From Bactericera cockerelli (lineage: Eukaryota; Arthropoda; Insecta; Hemiptera; Triozidae), in the NCBI GenBank assembly GCA_024516035.1, contig CM044959.1:28732605-28796604 (forward strand): a stretch of 64,000 nt of DNA. Direction: 5' to 3'. The notes beneath the pieces were generated by a model. It was not told the origin of the DNA. It saw only the letters and a list, made by a program, of their open reading frames with translations, and ran no database searches. The translations under genes were made by a program, and so were the position numbers. Of the stretch, positions 59,008 through 64,000 are shown one piece after another; position 1 is the first letter of the stretch; the number at the start of each line of letters is the position of its first letter.

Positions 59008-59417
59008 ACAAATACACCCACACATACACACACACCTATATACACACACACCCACAAACCCGTAGATTTTTTAAAATAGTAATTTTTCGAGAACAAATTG
59101 TGCGCCTGTTAACTTCAGTGGCAGAATGAGAACTAGTGTATTCAATGTGCCATCGACGCGACGCAGGCTACGTTATACCTTGTAGTCTGCTGCCGTCTTG
59201 TGTGGCCTACCTGAAGGATCGCTTGGGGGAGGAGGTGGATGAGTCAGATAGCACGGAGGATCCGCAGTCTACATTCAGCTTGCTGCGAGGTAGAGGGATG
59301 GGCCGCTTCTTCTCCTCCCTCCCTCCCAGAGATGAGGGGGGAGTCTCACTGGAGGAAGACAGACGATCCCCTTCTTGGTGAGGCATGGCCGCAACTCTCT
59401 TGGTACTAACTTTACAT
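38016..59417 (-). CDS. ARAP: ARAP-type RhoGAP (PH-PH-RhoGAP-RA-PH), 5' partial
   Basis: Exons in transcript order: 59417-59211, 58562-57333, 56643-56424, 55293-55104, 54551-54433, 53644-53408, 52531-52319, 51158-50995, 49321-49188, 47817-47709, 46230-45982, 45070-44951, 38270-38016. About 480 disordered residues come first (with a PPPSYPPPPLP motif). A PH domain follows (CIYSGPLLNKDLALKHFQL...), then a second (NEWSPAWVILQ...VLLYSLEK). The RhoGAP has arginine finger GIYRRSG and LKRFFRDLPEPLL, the RA domain SGDLKVWIYLGS...ALVLASNHEWR, and the last PH GDLKFADRKSKSF...GEWKIEDIIWYQGF...EQTKWMAAML. ARAPs are phosphoinositide-controlled GTPase-activating proteins for Rho (and often Arf) in actin and membrane traffic. 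No ArfGAP lies between the disordered part and the first PH seen here. One-base frame corrections are needed near 57951 and 54495 and at least two in 50995-51158, so it is either mis-assembled or decaying. The first exon seen begins mid-codon; upstream exons were not found. Confidence 0.88.
38296..38395 (-). mobile_element. tRNA-derived SINE (class II head), fragment
   Basis: Minus-strand head with box B TTGGTTCGAATTCC and a long variable-arm region, about 90% like 44540-44775. It starts about 25 bp from the last-PH exon acceptor. Confidence 0.85.
38693..38746. repeat. 54-nt homopolymer A (T on the LINE strand)
   Basis: An uninterrupted run of 54 A on the plus strand, 10 bp beyond the LINE ORF2 stop. 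On the LINE strand it is poly(T), not the poly(A) expected at a 3' end. Its length may be unreliable in assembly. Confidence 0.9.
38756..42400 (-). CDS. LINE ORF2: APE endonuclease + reverse transcriptase
   Basis: 1214 codons without a stop. Endonuclease from about residue 104: HQNIQSL, SETWL, GDFNIN and SDHQ motifs. Reverse transcriptase: NNFRPISLLTSFSKILEKI, QFGFRNGKSTSDAV, DLSKAFDCVNHK (about 853), GVPQGSVLGP (about 917), FADD (about 942; F in place of the usual Y) and VKFLGLVLDK. Between them, about residues 517-657, is a Ser/His/Asn-rich repeat of SNVSHS-type units. It makes the enzyme that nicks target DNA and reverse-transcribes LINE RNA. The frame has no ATG before the endonuclease: it opens after a TGA near 42505 and overlaps the end of ORF1 in the -1 frame; 42400 is a GTG. 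All catalytic motifs look present. Confidence 0.95.
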   Translation of the reverse strand: MGTGGSTLSAYATPFYPCYSTVSAHYNIAGPYTTQYTSSHINTYSNISSLSTESLTHSSYSTYRSNSNKTNNNSNTLSSPTYPVPNFLPPIPKSITQNSSTSDSITILHQNIQSLRNKIPLVETFLTTLQKQHLLYPDILCFSETWLTPKCAPGVNIPGYVNVASYFRPTRERGGVSIFAKDSLDFIPLALEVDPEEFSLEYAAAVSSSREVVLLCLYRSNNKSSNIDVFFNKLDEILEKLANFRYLTICGDFNINLLVSSPVRSRLRTLLNLYNIKTCVHSATRYCDTVSTCIDNVLVNFSTKLISNNEVNHFSGLSDHQYAQVISFQTKIHRTEKVYARSYSPRQITSFVDSLGLVDFSPLLTFDHVDDQVNCFYGLFLQLFNQAFPYKVISVGGPKRKPWISKGIAISCSHKRILFESYRNSPSPSTRSQYKIYCRILARVIKQAKSNHTLQSIKKAPKHKKSRVIWNVVKGLSKNNRRIHAQYKLKQGDREVNEPKSVATVFNEFWINVANTNPESSASNVSQSVINSPAFYISHSAAQSSASNDPHFTATNFPQRITHFSASNVSHSSSQSSTSNIFHSANHSPVHSTAPNVSHSFPHASPSNISHSTVNFSVSNASHPSSLSSTSNISHPPTPLHSHSFTSSATHSSPAAINYSDSMNPLTYLNGFPSPSEDFILFPCSPVEITKVISLCLGKSSSGVDDIPMTLIKKVASIIAEPLSIIFSTSFRTHTFPTLFKQSVVVPIHKKGPQDEVNNFRPISLLTSFSKILEKIVALRLTNYLEHFKLLSEHQFGFRNGKSTSDAVSSFFRQLESISSSLPSSSPSSSSLLSLSSGKHAVGVFCDLSKAFDCVNHKILLAKLPFYGVSNDSLSWFQSYLGDRSQRVKIPTVLHGSKGNVLSDALKVKAGVPQGSVLGPLLFLIYVNDLVLTSSFAKFTLFADDTTILVSGPNYVDAMSNCAKVMTDVCTWFRANKLHLNSSKTNYIYFGSDTSSSLYPLRASGLVIQPTDEVKFLGLVLDKKLQWKSHLQALSSKLASAVFALKSVRSNVDSLTALTSYFAYFHSILSYAILFWGLAVGTQDILLLQKRAVRAVFALSRTTSCKPFFRTHRILTFYAQLTLELCLAIHKISEQLPKHQDQHNHNTRHKSNIIVPRAKLQKKSFITVGVKLFNLLPQYVKQMSQTQMRDYLKAELLDAVPYSMKECEESLSRL
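40430..40860 (-). repeat. In-frame minisatellite in LINE ORF2
   Basis: Degenerate units of about 39-48 bp encode variants of S(A/T)SN(V/I)SHS. The units recur about ten times between the endonuclease and RT domains and keep the reading frame. Confidence 0.85.
42406..44103 (-). CDS. LINE ORF1 with SGNH esterase domain
   Basis: 565 aa. A basic, Pro/Ser/Thr-rich N-terminus (KPKQKPKAPKKP) is followed by a predicted coiled coil (about 165-215, WLRKENANLLEQIDSLRNEL). Next comes an SGNH/GDSL-type esterase fold: VLVLGDSMTRGFG at about 283 (block I), IILAGTNDIPYL at about 338 (block III) and HGLHLNTRGK at about 418 (block V). The block V histidine is present, but the Asp usually two or three residues before it is His/Tyr here, so hydrolase activity is uncertain. 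CR1-clade ORF1 proteins carry such esterases and bind RNA. It ends five bases before codon 42400 of ORF2; the last 20 residues (LIRLFLHLLLPSFLRE) overlap the ORF2 frame. Confidence 0.93.
   Translation of the reverse strand: MITRTISRAHADRAGILGSPKLSPSSLASISSVKNRTSKPAKEPKMPIKPKQKPKAPKKPTSETKPAAKSSAVTKNSTKKSGAISKISTTTTQNSPSKDPTSSQAAHGAPNPKSDTPVSTTRVTALKAHYENSSSNLPNSTSSRPYVYTPHTSQYIPGISSDEPKKLTNDVTWLRKENANLLEQIDSLRNELEHVKGLYSDLANQLAHHTQNCGPCASRPADDDNVDSREIRSACPPDTVPHLAHTVALSNADTADHLTVPVAETAAADERDVIQRHRVLVLGDSMTRGFGALLQNLLPNHHVICNTYPGAKFAQVVQGLESQTETLSKTDTVIILAGTNDIPYLHPQLLNEIFYGVKHLFSRTRVIISSIPYMFQTSSFNTNIFATNLSLLHLSHIYKFYLFNSNLVLSRTMYTYHGLHLNTRGKNVLCNTLMKVILSNSVNSNLPYYHVPSVKAVPRNIFSSNNVEISELFELSLAHDLPSLANVTCPSSLNVSLNDSNVSLYQSPGPRDNTHITEVNIVDANQNQDVSELDETFSSTNGRSQFFSVLIRLFLHLLLPSFLRE
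44540..44775 (-). mobile_element. tRNA-derived SINE with class II (Leu/Ser-like) head
   Basis: On the minus strand: 'gtgcacttgtagtcaagtgg', 'ttaacgcgctggtctagtaa', a long variable arm, box B TTGGTTCGAATCCCACCCAG, closing 'tgca'. The body runs 'ctttgagcatgaacctcgcc' and it ends in AAT repeats. Other copies: 50645-50870 and a fragment at 38296. Confidence 0.9.
45335..45540 (+). mobile_element. 5S rRNA-derived SINE
   Basis: Head 'caatggcacgtttaatacac', GAAGTTAAGCAACC (then a deletion), 'gtgatactggct', 'ctcaggctgggtgag', 'gagtagctggtttgtgag', 'gcgactttaaac'. It runs directly into a LINE 3' end. Confidence 0.85.
45543..45710 (+). mobile_element. LINE 3' end, ATTGCC/GGCAAT hairpin type
   Basis: 'gtgggttgggtggaagag' then ATTGCC-ata-GGCAAT (45563-45577), 'aaccctgcccttta', T-rich UTR, ATA-repeat tail. 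It is joined without spacer to the preceding 5S-type SINE. Confidence 0.7.
46255..46855. mobile_element. Degraded transposon, 'gaggaagtattgtgtcc' family
   Basis: 'cggaagtattgtgtccgttt' and 'aactactgaacagatttcga', 'gaacggtagacccgattttg' type text, repeated with rearrangement at 47150-47330, 52560-52680 and 53060-53280. No coding capacity; class unknown. Confidence 0.5.
46859..47152 (+). mobile_element. tRNA-derived SINE (GTCAC family)
   Basis: Clean head GTCACCGTGGCAGAGTGAG and box B GGGTTCGATTCCC, body 'ctctgtacttggatgttcgg', with a variant 3' end 'gtgcttcaccacaaagaaat'. Confidence 0.92.
47870..48060 (-). mobile_element. LINE 3' end, ATTGCC-aca-GGCAAT type
   Basis: On the minus strand 'gggttggatggaagag' then the hairpin (48025-48011) and 'aaccccgcccttta', followed by T/A-rich UTR and ATA repeats. 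Confidence 0.7.
48160..48245 (-). mobile_element. Repeat 3' end with (TATAC)n tail
   Basis: 'ctgtctcgagccgacagtct', then 'aaataaagcactac' and pentamer repeats. The same block recurs at 56940-57010. Probably another LINE or SINE 3' end. Confidence 0.55.
48832..49068 (+). mobile_element. Possible Helitron-like non-autonomous element
   Basis: Starts with 'tcttaatatataaatgtcaa' and ends 'GCCCGCAAAGCGGGC' (perfect short hairpin) followed by 'gacagcctgcttgtt'. The layout (5' TC..., 3' hairpin then short end) is Helitron-like, but the canonical CTAG end is not present. Confidence 0.4.
49346..49637 (+). mobile_element. GTCAC-family SINE with scattered small indels
   Basis: Very close to 17413-17706, but single bases are missing at several places (for example GGCAAGCG for GGCAGAGCG, 'gacatataacac' for 'gacataataacac'). 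It lies about 25 bp before the ARAP exon 49321-49188. Confidence 0.9.
50388..50550 (+). mobile_element. 5S rRNA-derived SINE
   Basis: 'gtcgatagtcacgtgattac', ACCAGTTCTCGTTCAATCAC, 'gcatgggtgacag', 'gtgatgctgattaatcccgg'; the 3' body is truncated. Confidence 0.85.
50645..50870 (-). mobile_element. tRNA-derived SINE (class II head)
   Basis: Matches 44540-44775 with indels ('ctgcgcgttaaccacttgac', 'attcgaaccaacggatccct', 'gaggttaatgctcaaagcat'), ATA-repeat tail. Confidence 0.88.
51294..51955 (-). repeat. 33-35-bp tandem array of an ARAP exon end plus donor
   Basis: About ten units at 51294-51621 and about six at 51766-51955. On the gene strand the unit is CACAAGCACCTGTGCAATGC + TGCAG|GTAATACAA: the last 25 bases of the RhoGAP exon (HKHLCNAAG), its donor and about 9 intron bases. 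The donor form (GTAATA) is that of the partial exon copy at 52151-52280, not of the full exon (GTAAGT). Units differ by many one-base indels. Confidence 0.9.
51948..52140 (+). mobile_element. GTCCCGG-family SINE, degraded, partly duplicated
   Basis: The head is reduced ('ccgtagtaaaggcggcaatc') and box B is GGTTCGAACCCAG. The 'catataatatgtcttggg' segment appears twice, followed by the ATT tail. It separates the donor array from the partial exon copy. Confidence 0.8.
52151..52280 (-). pseudogene. Partial duplicate of the ARAP RhoGAP exon
   Basis: 130 bp repeat the 3' part of exon 52531-52319 (from VQISREQYSEHDVS to HKHLCNAAG) with about 97% identity plus a 6-bp insertion (KV). Its own donor is GTAATA. 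It has no acceptor of its own and begins abruptly after ATTGCC-aca-GGCAAT, the LINE-type 3' hairpin, which sits between it and the true exon's donor. Probably not used; if spliced in it would disturb the RhoGAP fold. Confidence 0.85.
52850..52998 (-). mobile_element. tRNA(Thr)-like SINE
   Basis: Full-length with a few indels: 'accgacctccaggttacaag', 'tactcaaactcgctttacta' on the plus strand. Confidence 0.9.
53850..54200 (-). mobile_element. tRNA-derived SINE sharing the 5S-SINE core
   Basis: On the minus strand: tRNA-like head 'cctccgtggcgtaatggttg', box B GAGTTCAACTCCC, 'ggctggggcagacttttcga'. Then comes a core 'cccaggctgggtgaggttaa', 'gaatggagggtaaaaccccc', and a distinct 3' part 'aggaagggcatccagccgta' ending in AAG repeats. 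A fragment is at 30333-30490. Confidence 0.88.
54856..55065 (+). mobile_element. tRNA-derived SINE (CCGGAGC family)
   Basis: Head 'ccgacctctgtagctcagtg', box B GGGTTCGAATCCCGGCC, body 'aaaattctgaacgagttttt', 'agtaatgcgaaagtggtacc'. It ends about 40 bp from the exon 55293-55104 donor. Confidence 0.92.
55350..55493 (-). mobile_element. tRNA(Thr)-like SINE with TSD
   Basis: Full copy bracketed by TTGGAATTTAAAA at 55337-55349 and 55494-55506. It lies about 55 bp upstream of the exon 55293-55104 acceptor. Confidence 0.93.
55635..55850 (+). mobile_element. 5S rRNA-derived SINE
   Basis: 'gatggcacgttgtatacacc', AGTTCTCGTTCAGTCACTGA, 'ggacttggctggatgaccat', 'gtgatgctggctaattctga', 'gagtttctagcgaac'. 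The 3' end is diverged. Confidence 0.88.
56940..57010 (-). mobile_element. Repeat 3' end, second copy
   Basis: Same block as 48160-48245 ('ctgtctcgagccgacagtct ... aaataaagcactactatac'). Confidence 0.55.
58862..58905 (-). mobile_element. Possible Helitron-like 3' end
   Basis: On the minus strand 'ggctggcgaaactgcgggtg' then 'taatccgCTAGTaagc'. GCGG...CCGC followed by CTAG resembles the terminal hairpin of Helitrons. The (AC)n repeat abuts it, so the element is truncated. Confidence 0.35.
58908..59050. repeat. (AC)n microsatellite
   Basis: Nearly pure CA/AC dinucleotides with interspersed CCCACA units, in ARAP's first visible intron. Confidence 0.95.
59115..59165 (-). mobile_element. 5S-type SINE head fragment
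   Basis: On the minus strand 'cgtcgatggcacattgaata' then 'cactagttctcatt'. Only the first 50 bp, about 45 bp from the ARAP exon donor. Confidence 0.65.
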
Positions 59418-60192
59418 CTGTCAACAGGGCAATAGATAGATAGATATATGTTTTATTTGAAAAATTACCCTGACGGGTGTATGTATACAATGGTCAGAAA
59501 GTTCAATCAAGAGAATTAATGGTATTTATATAACATTGATTATCTCAGTGGTTCGAACCCCAAGAGTCGACAGTTTTTTTTTCTTCGAAATTTGTTTACA
59601 GTTGTTTGTATACATGGTACATATAAGGAATACCTTTCGCTGTGTTCGTGTTGACCTAGCACATATGTGTCTGGCTGGGGGACGTTAAACAGGGAGAAAA
59701 CCAGTGTCTCGCTAGAGGACTATAAACAGACTAGCCAACCCTTACAAGCTAGGCTAGCTTGAAGTTTCCTAAAGGTTTAATGTCTTGGTTGATCACATCT
59801 CATGATGGTTGATCGCACATAGAAATATGTGCTTCAGGACGAGCCAACTTTGAAATAAAGTTTTCGGGAGACCATGATTCCCCTCTTCAGCTGTAGCCAA
59901 GCTAGCTTCAACAACAACCTAGCACGGAAATAGGGAGTATTGTGTCACTTCTTGCAAATCAGAGGGGTGGCATACTACGTGATGGGCAAGCTACAACACA
60001 AATCACAAGCGGCTGTTGTGGTAGCTGCTGGTTTATGGCTACGAAATAATAAAAAAAAAAAACTTTAAAACATTGATCTTTTATCTTCTTGAAAAAAAAA
60101 AAAAATATCTTTCACAAACAGAGACATATTTATTATGCTTAACTAATTTATGGCCTGAAAGCTAGCTATGAATTGTAATTTATAAAAAAAAA

Positions 60193-60345
60193 AGAACCGA
60201 CCTCAGTAGCTTGATCGATAAGGCGGCGGACTTGTAACCTGGAGGTCGGTGGTTCAAGTCCCGGTTTCAGCCTGGATTTAGTAAAGCGAGTTTGAGTAGT
60301 TGTGACATCACGAAAGTGATTAGCACAAATATGATAACTTATAAA
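60193..60345 (+). mobile_element. tRNA(Thr)-like SINE, fullest copy
   Basis: Begins ACCGACCTCAGTAGCTTGAT. The anticodon region GGACTTGTAACCTGGAGGTC resembles tRNA-Thr(UGU), and box B is GTGGTTCAAGTCCC. The body runs 'ttagtaaagcgagtttgagt', 'gtgacatcacgaaagtgatt' and 'aatatgataactt'. An A-rich duplication of the TTATAAAAAA...GAA type flanks it. Confidence 0.93.
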
Positions 60346-62249
60346 AAAAGAAAACTCTCAGCTTTCTGACAAATGACATCCTACTTCTAGAACACCTTGT
60401 ATGAGTTTGAATATGGTATTGAAGGAATCGAGGGAATTTGTGAGCTCATGAGTATGATATCTTAGCAATCCTTACTTGGCGTTAGAAATTGTTTAACTCA
60501 GCACCATTTCATTGTTTACTTTCAACTAGGCTAATGGTTCTTTATGCTATGTTGCCTCCTTCGTTAAGTAAGGACTAAACATTTGAGGAATTCTCAATAA
60601 AAAATACCATTGGTCCCATTTTAGTGCGAAGAATTCTTTCACTGTAGCAAACGGGGCGCAACGAGAACACTACCATACCCGACAGATTTTTGAAAACCTC
60701 AAAATATTCACGATTTTATTCCACCTCGCTCTGTGGTACTTCATTCGAAATTACAATTTTTAAGTATTCAGTACTAACCGAATGGACAAGGAATTTACTC
60801 TTAATCAGTTCAGTTGTTTATCTAACCCATGATGATCAGTTCATTTGTCAAGTCATTCATGTAATATTTCCATCCTACTAGGTAAATGTTGTCATCTATA
60901 CAAGCATTCCCTACACCTCTCTGTCATGTTTTCATAGATCATAGATATATGTATCTACACCTATGTGCAATATCACCTGGAGCTATGTATACAGTACGCA
61001 TACAGCAGTAAATAATAATAATAGGTTTCACGACTGCAGAACAATGTGATATGGTCATGCGCACCTCAGGAATACTATTGCACTTCAAGCGACTATTTAG
61101 CAGTACATACAACATACATAACGATGGCATTACCAGGTATTCAGAGTACAATACCAACTGCCTAGTGCTGAATAGGTGTAGAGACAGGGTCCTCCTGCCA
61201 ACACCTCTGGGTTGAAACATTTCATCACAAGATGATGGTCTCTTGGAGAATGTCTCATAGAAACGATGCCTAGTTTTTTCTCAGTACGTGGAATAATATG
61301 GGATTTTTAATTATGCCCCTTTAGGTCACCGGTGCGTTTTATGACTGAGATCATTGTGTGCTCTGAAAAATCCGGATGAATCCCACCGGTGACTTTCACG
61401 GAACATCAGTAAACACCATGAAACTCACCATGGTTTCATGGTGTTCAACGTGTTAAAATTGTGATGTAACATTTATTTATTATTATCATCTATTTTATTA
61501 TCCAATCAACTTTGAGCTTTTCTTGAATAATTGCCAATTTCAATAGTAACCTTGAAAAGTTGTAACATTTGAGTAGTGACTTGAACATATAATTATGCTT
61601 ATACGGCAGCATAATTATTAGTTATCATACAATTTACCAGTCTACTACCAGATAAAAAGCTGAATTAATCAATTCTCAGGCATTCAATAATTTCTTTTCA
61701 TTTAAAATGTTACGAAGACAATAAATAGGAAAATAAGGTACCTACCGAAAAAATACTTTATACCTAGTGGGCTGCTTCTTAAAAAAATCTGTTAAACATA
61801 ACGACTATTAATGGTTATCTCAAAAAAAGATCATAGCCTGATCACGTACGTATACTTAATAACCATGACGTCACTATTTCTTAATCACACGTATTATGAA
61901 ACCCCATCACGCAGCATATTACTTTTGATACCGCATAATATGATGGATATTACCACACAGCAAAAAAAAAAAATACAACGTCATAAAATATCATGAACAT
62001 TGGGAACCATCATCAACATGAGCATTCCTTTATCAAATAAAATAATAACACAGGGAAGGTAACGTTGATGGAGTCATGAGGTTTTGATACACACAAACAA
62101 ATGTTATAAAAAATACGCAATTATTTTTAATATTTGCATACCATGTGTATTGCACAAAGAGTGTCTTTGATGCGTGATATTCAGGGTGGTGTCATGAGTC
62201 ATGAATGTAGAAATAGAGGAAGATATTTCATCGCAACTTTGGTATACTT

Positions 62250-62455
62250 TGAGTCGAAACTTAAGCCGGGATCCTACTCAGGAGTACATTTCGAATCATT
62301 CAAACGTTTCGCACCATTTTGTGTCGAATTTTGAATGCAAAGTGTTGCGAAGCAATGTTTCAGTCAGTGGGATTTCGATCTCATTTGATTCTAAATGAAG
62401 AAGAGTGGAGCATGAAACGTTGCGCGCAGCGTTGCGAGACAAATTGAACCGGGAG
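62250..62455 (+). repeat. Unclassified interspersed repeat
   Basis: 'gcgaagcaatgtttcagtca', 'gatctcatttgattctaaat', 'gtggagcatgaaacgttgcg'. Two other copies in the window are on the minus strand (14560-14735, 34810-34960). Non-coding; class unknown. Confidence 0.65.
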
Positions 62456-63614
62456 TGCACACAAAAAAGGGAATGTATTTTGTTTTATACATAACTTCTG
62501 AACCACTAAAGAATGTAAAAAGTTCTCGTTCCCATATTCCTTGAATGTGACCTGTTTATAGTGTTAAGAGTAAGTTTACAGTACATTTGTATTGTAATTG
62601 TTCTGTAAATGTAATCTTAATTTTTCATTACATTAAGACGATAATGAATAAAGTTTTTAAGCAATTGCTGACACCTAAAATACCCCCTAGTGTGCGATAT
62701 GACCGCCCTGTTTGAGGGCATTCTAATTAAAAATGTGCACTTTTTGGATTTTTCATTTTCCTTGAGTCTGAAACACTACTCATAGGGAAATGCTCTAGAA
62801 TTTTGATGAGTCGATGAGTCACCAGGAAAATGAGCTATTTTGAAAATATAATAATATGTGTATATGAATTACATAAATTGTATCTTTTAACACTCCTTAA
62901 TATCAATATGTATCTCAAATTTAGCATACATACTTTTGTGTGTATGCTACTAAGTGTAGTTACCTATGCTAATTATCACACTTCAATATTAATAGAGTTA
63001 TGATTTGGTGAAAAGCAGCCTGATGAAACATTTCATGTAGGTAATACTAGGTACATCTGGTACATATGTACGTGCGTTAGGCCGAAATGTAGCCTTGCAA
63101 TAATTGACCATGATTTAGGTAAATCTCTGAGCCATGATTAATCACGGATACTTCGTTTTTACCAAACTAGTTTCTATGAGCAAACCATGCAGTGTTAGAC
63201 CTAGACTAAATGTGATTAAAAAATCATAGTTTGTTATTTTGTAAGAATCGGACGAATAAGAATCTTTTTGAGTACACCTACGTCAATAGATAATGTTCTG
63301 ACAACAAAGCTACAGGAAATGTATGCAAACATCTTGCGCATCAGAAAAAAGAAACTACTATCTCAGCTCGGACTGGACAGAACGAACTATTTTGTTATCA
63401 CATAATGTTTGAACTTGGGGCAAAACAGTAGACAGTCAATCCTAAAAAACACTGAAATACTACTGTGAAGCAAATTGTGTCTCTACAATAAATTTGATGG
63501 TTTTCAACAAATTTCTGTACAATATCTACTTACATGATAACATGATCTGGATAAGAATTTTAGGTTACGAGTTTAGGAGTTAATTTATCACGTAGGTACC
63601 TACCTATAGCTATA

Positions 63615-63825
63615 ATATTAATAATCTTGCCTTATTTATACTGCCCGATTAGGACTATTAAGCCCCATTATTCCAGCAGTAAGCTCAGGACATATTATTA
63701 TGTGGTAAAAATCCCAAATGGGAGGATAACTTGTCATGTCCCGGCTGGGTTTCGAACCCGCGACCTCTGGAATCTCTGGATTCACAGAGTGCCGCCTTTA
63801 CCACTGAGATACCGGGACAGACTGA
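63615..63825 (-). mobile_element. tRNA-derived SINE (GTCCCGG family)
   Basis: Minus-strand full copy: GTCCCGG head at 63822, box B GCGGGTTCGAAACCC, body to 'gcagtataaataaggcaag'. Confidence 0.92.
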
Positions 63826-64000
63826 CCTCGTATACCTAATTTACAACATTGATGTAAATAAAGATCAAATCCAATTTTATTCAAGTAGGTAAGGCATAAG
63901 AACATACATCATACAGGTAGGCGTTATTGCTAACAGACTGAACAGTAAAATTAAATTAATCAAAATGGACGCAAAATTAGGCCACCCACCGGCACCGGTT

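Larger units (their letters stand above)
59418..64000. other. No gene seen; repeats and unique AT-rich sequence
   Basis: I looked for upstream ARAP exons (SAM, PH, ArfGAP or the first exon) on the minus strand and found none I can support, so the gene's 5' end is probably beyond the window or in small non-coding exons. SINEs are listed separately; 62250-62455 is a copy of the unclassified repeat also at 14560 and 34810. Confidence 0.4.

Noticed and set aside
58860..59096. Cys/Val-rich or Thr/His-rich ORFs
   Set aside because: Translations of the (AC)n microsatellite in both directions.

Overview
The window is a gene-poor, AT-rich stretch of an animal nuclear genome. It has spliced genes with GT-AG introns, microsatellites and very dense retroposons. 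Gene content (a SEPT6-group septin, WBP11, Hikeshi, an ARAP-type RhoGAP) together with jockey/CR1-like LINEs and several tRNA- and 5S rRNA-headed SINE families fits an arthropod, most likely an insect. A hemipteran such as a planthopper is my guess from the look of the SINEs and is not demonstrated.

Layout. 1-165 is a broken transposase helix-turn-helix. 848-10368 (+) is WBP11 in nine exons (472 aa), with every splice phase closing. 10.7-16.4 kb is transposon territory, including a 2.67-kb mariner-like element with about 450-bp inverted repeats. 16419-26990 (-) is a SEPT6-group septin in nine coding exons (471 aa), tail to tail with WBP11; a possible alternative first exon lies at 31494-31544. 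33166-33774 (+) is an intact single-exon Hikeshi/OPI10 gene. From about 37.8 kb to 59417 (-) runs the C-terminal two thirds of an ARAP-type protein (disordered region, two PH domains, RhoGAP, RA, PH), whose 5' end is not found in the window. Its last large intron carries a nearly intact CR1-type LINE (ORF1 with an SGNH esterase, ORF2 with endonuclease and reverse transcriptase). 59.4-64 kb has no gene I can support.

The genes are ordinary housekeeping or cytoskeletal genes (splicing factor, septin filament, Hsp70 nuclear import carrier, Rho regulator) and form no operon or pathway. What stands out is the non-coding material. Two tandem arrays, in two different genes, are each built from copies of an exon 3' end plus its splice donor, and Hikeshi has a direct duplication across its stop codon. 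There is a 5S rRNA-derived SINE family whose body is shared with a tRNA-headed SINE. LINE 3' ends of at least three classes carry a hairpin whose stem changes in a compensatory way. A pair of inverted SINEs, each with target-site duplications, brackets WBP11 exon 4.

Sequence quality looks uneven. WBP11, the septin and Hikeshi are clean, but ARAP exons need several one-base frame corrections and repeats near 49-54 kb have scattered small indels, so some oddities there may be assembly error.
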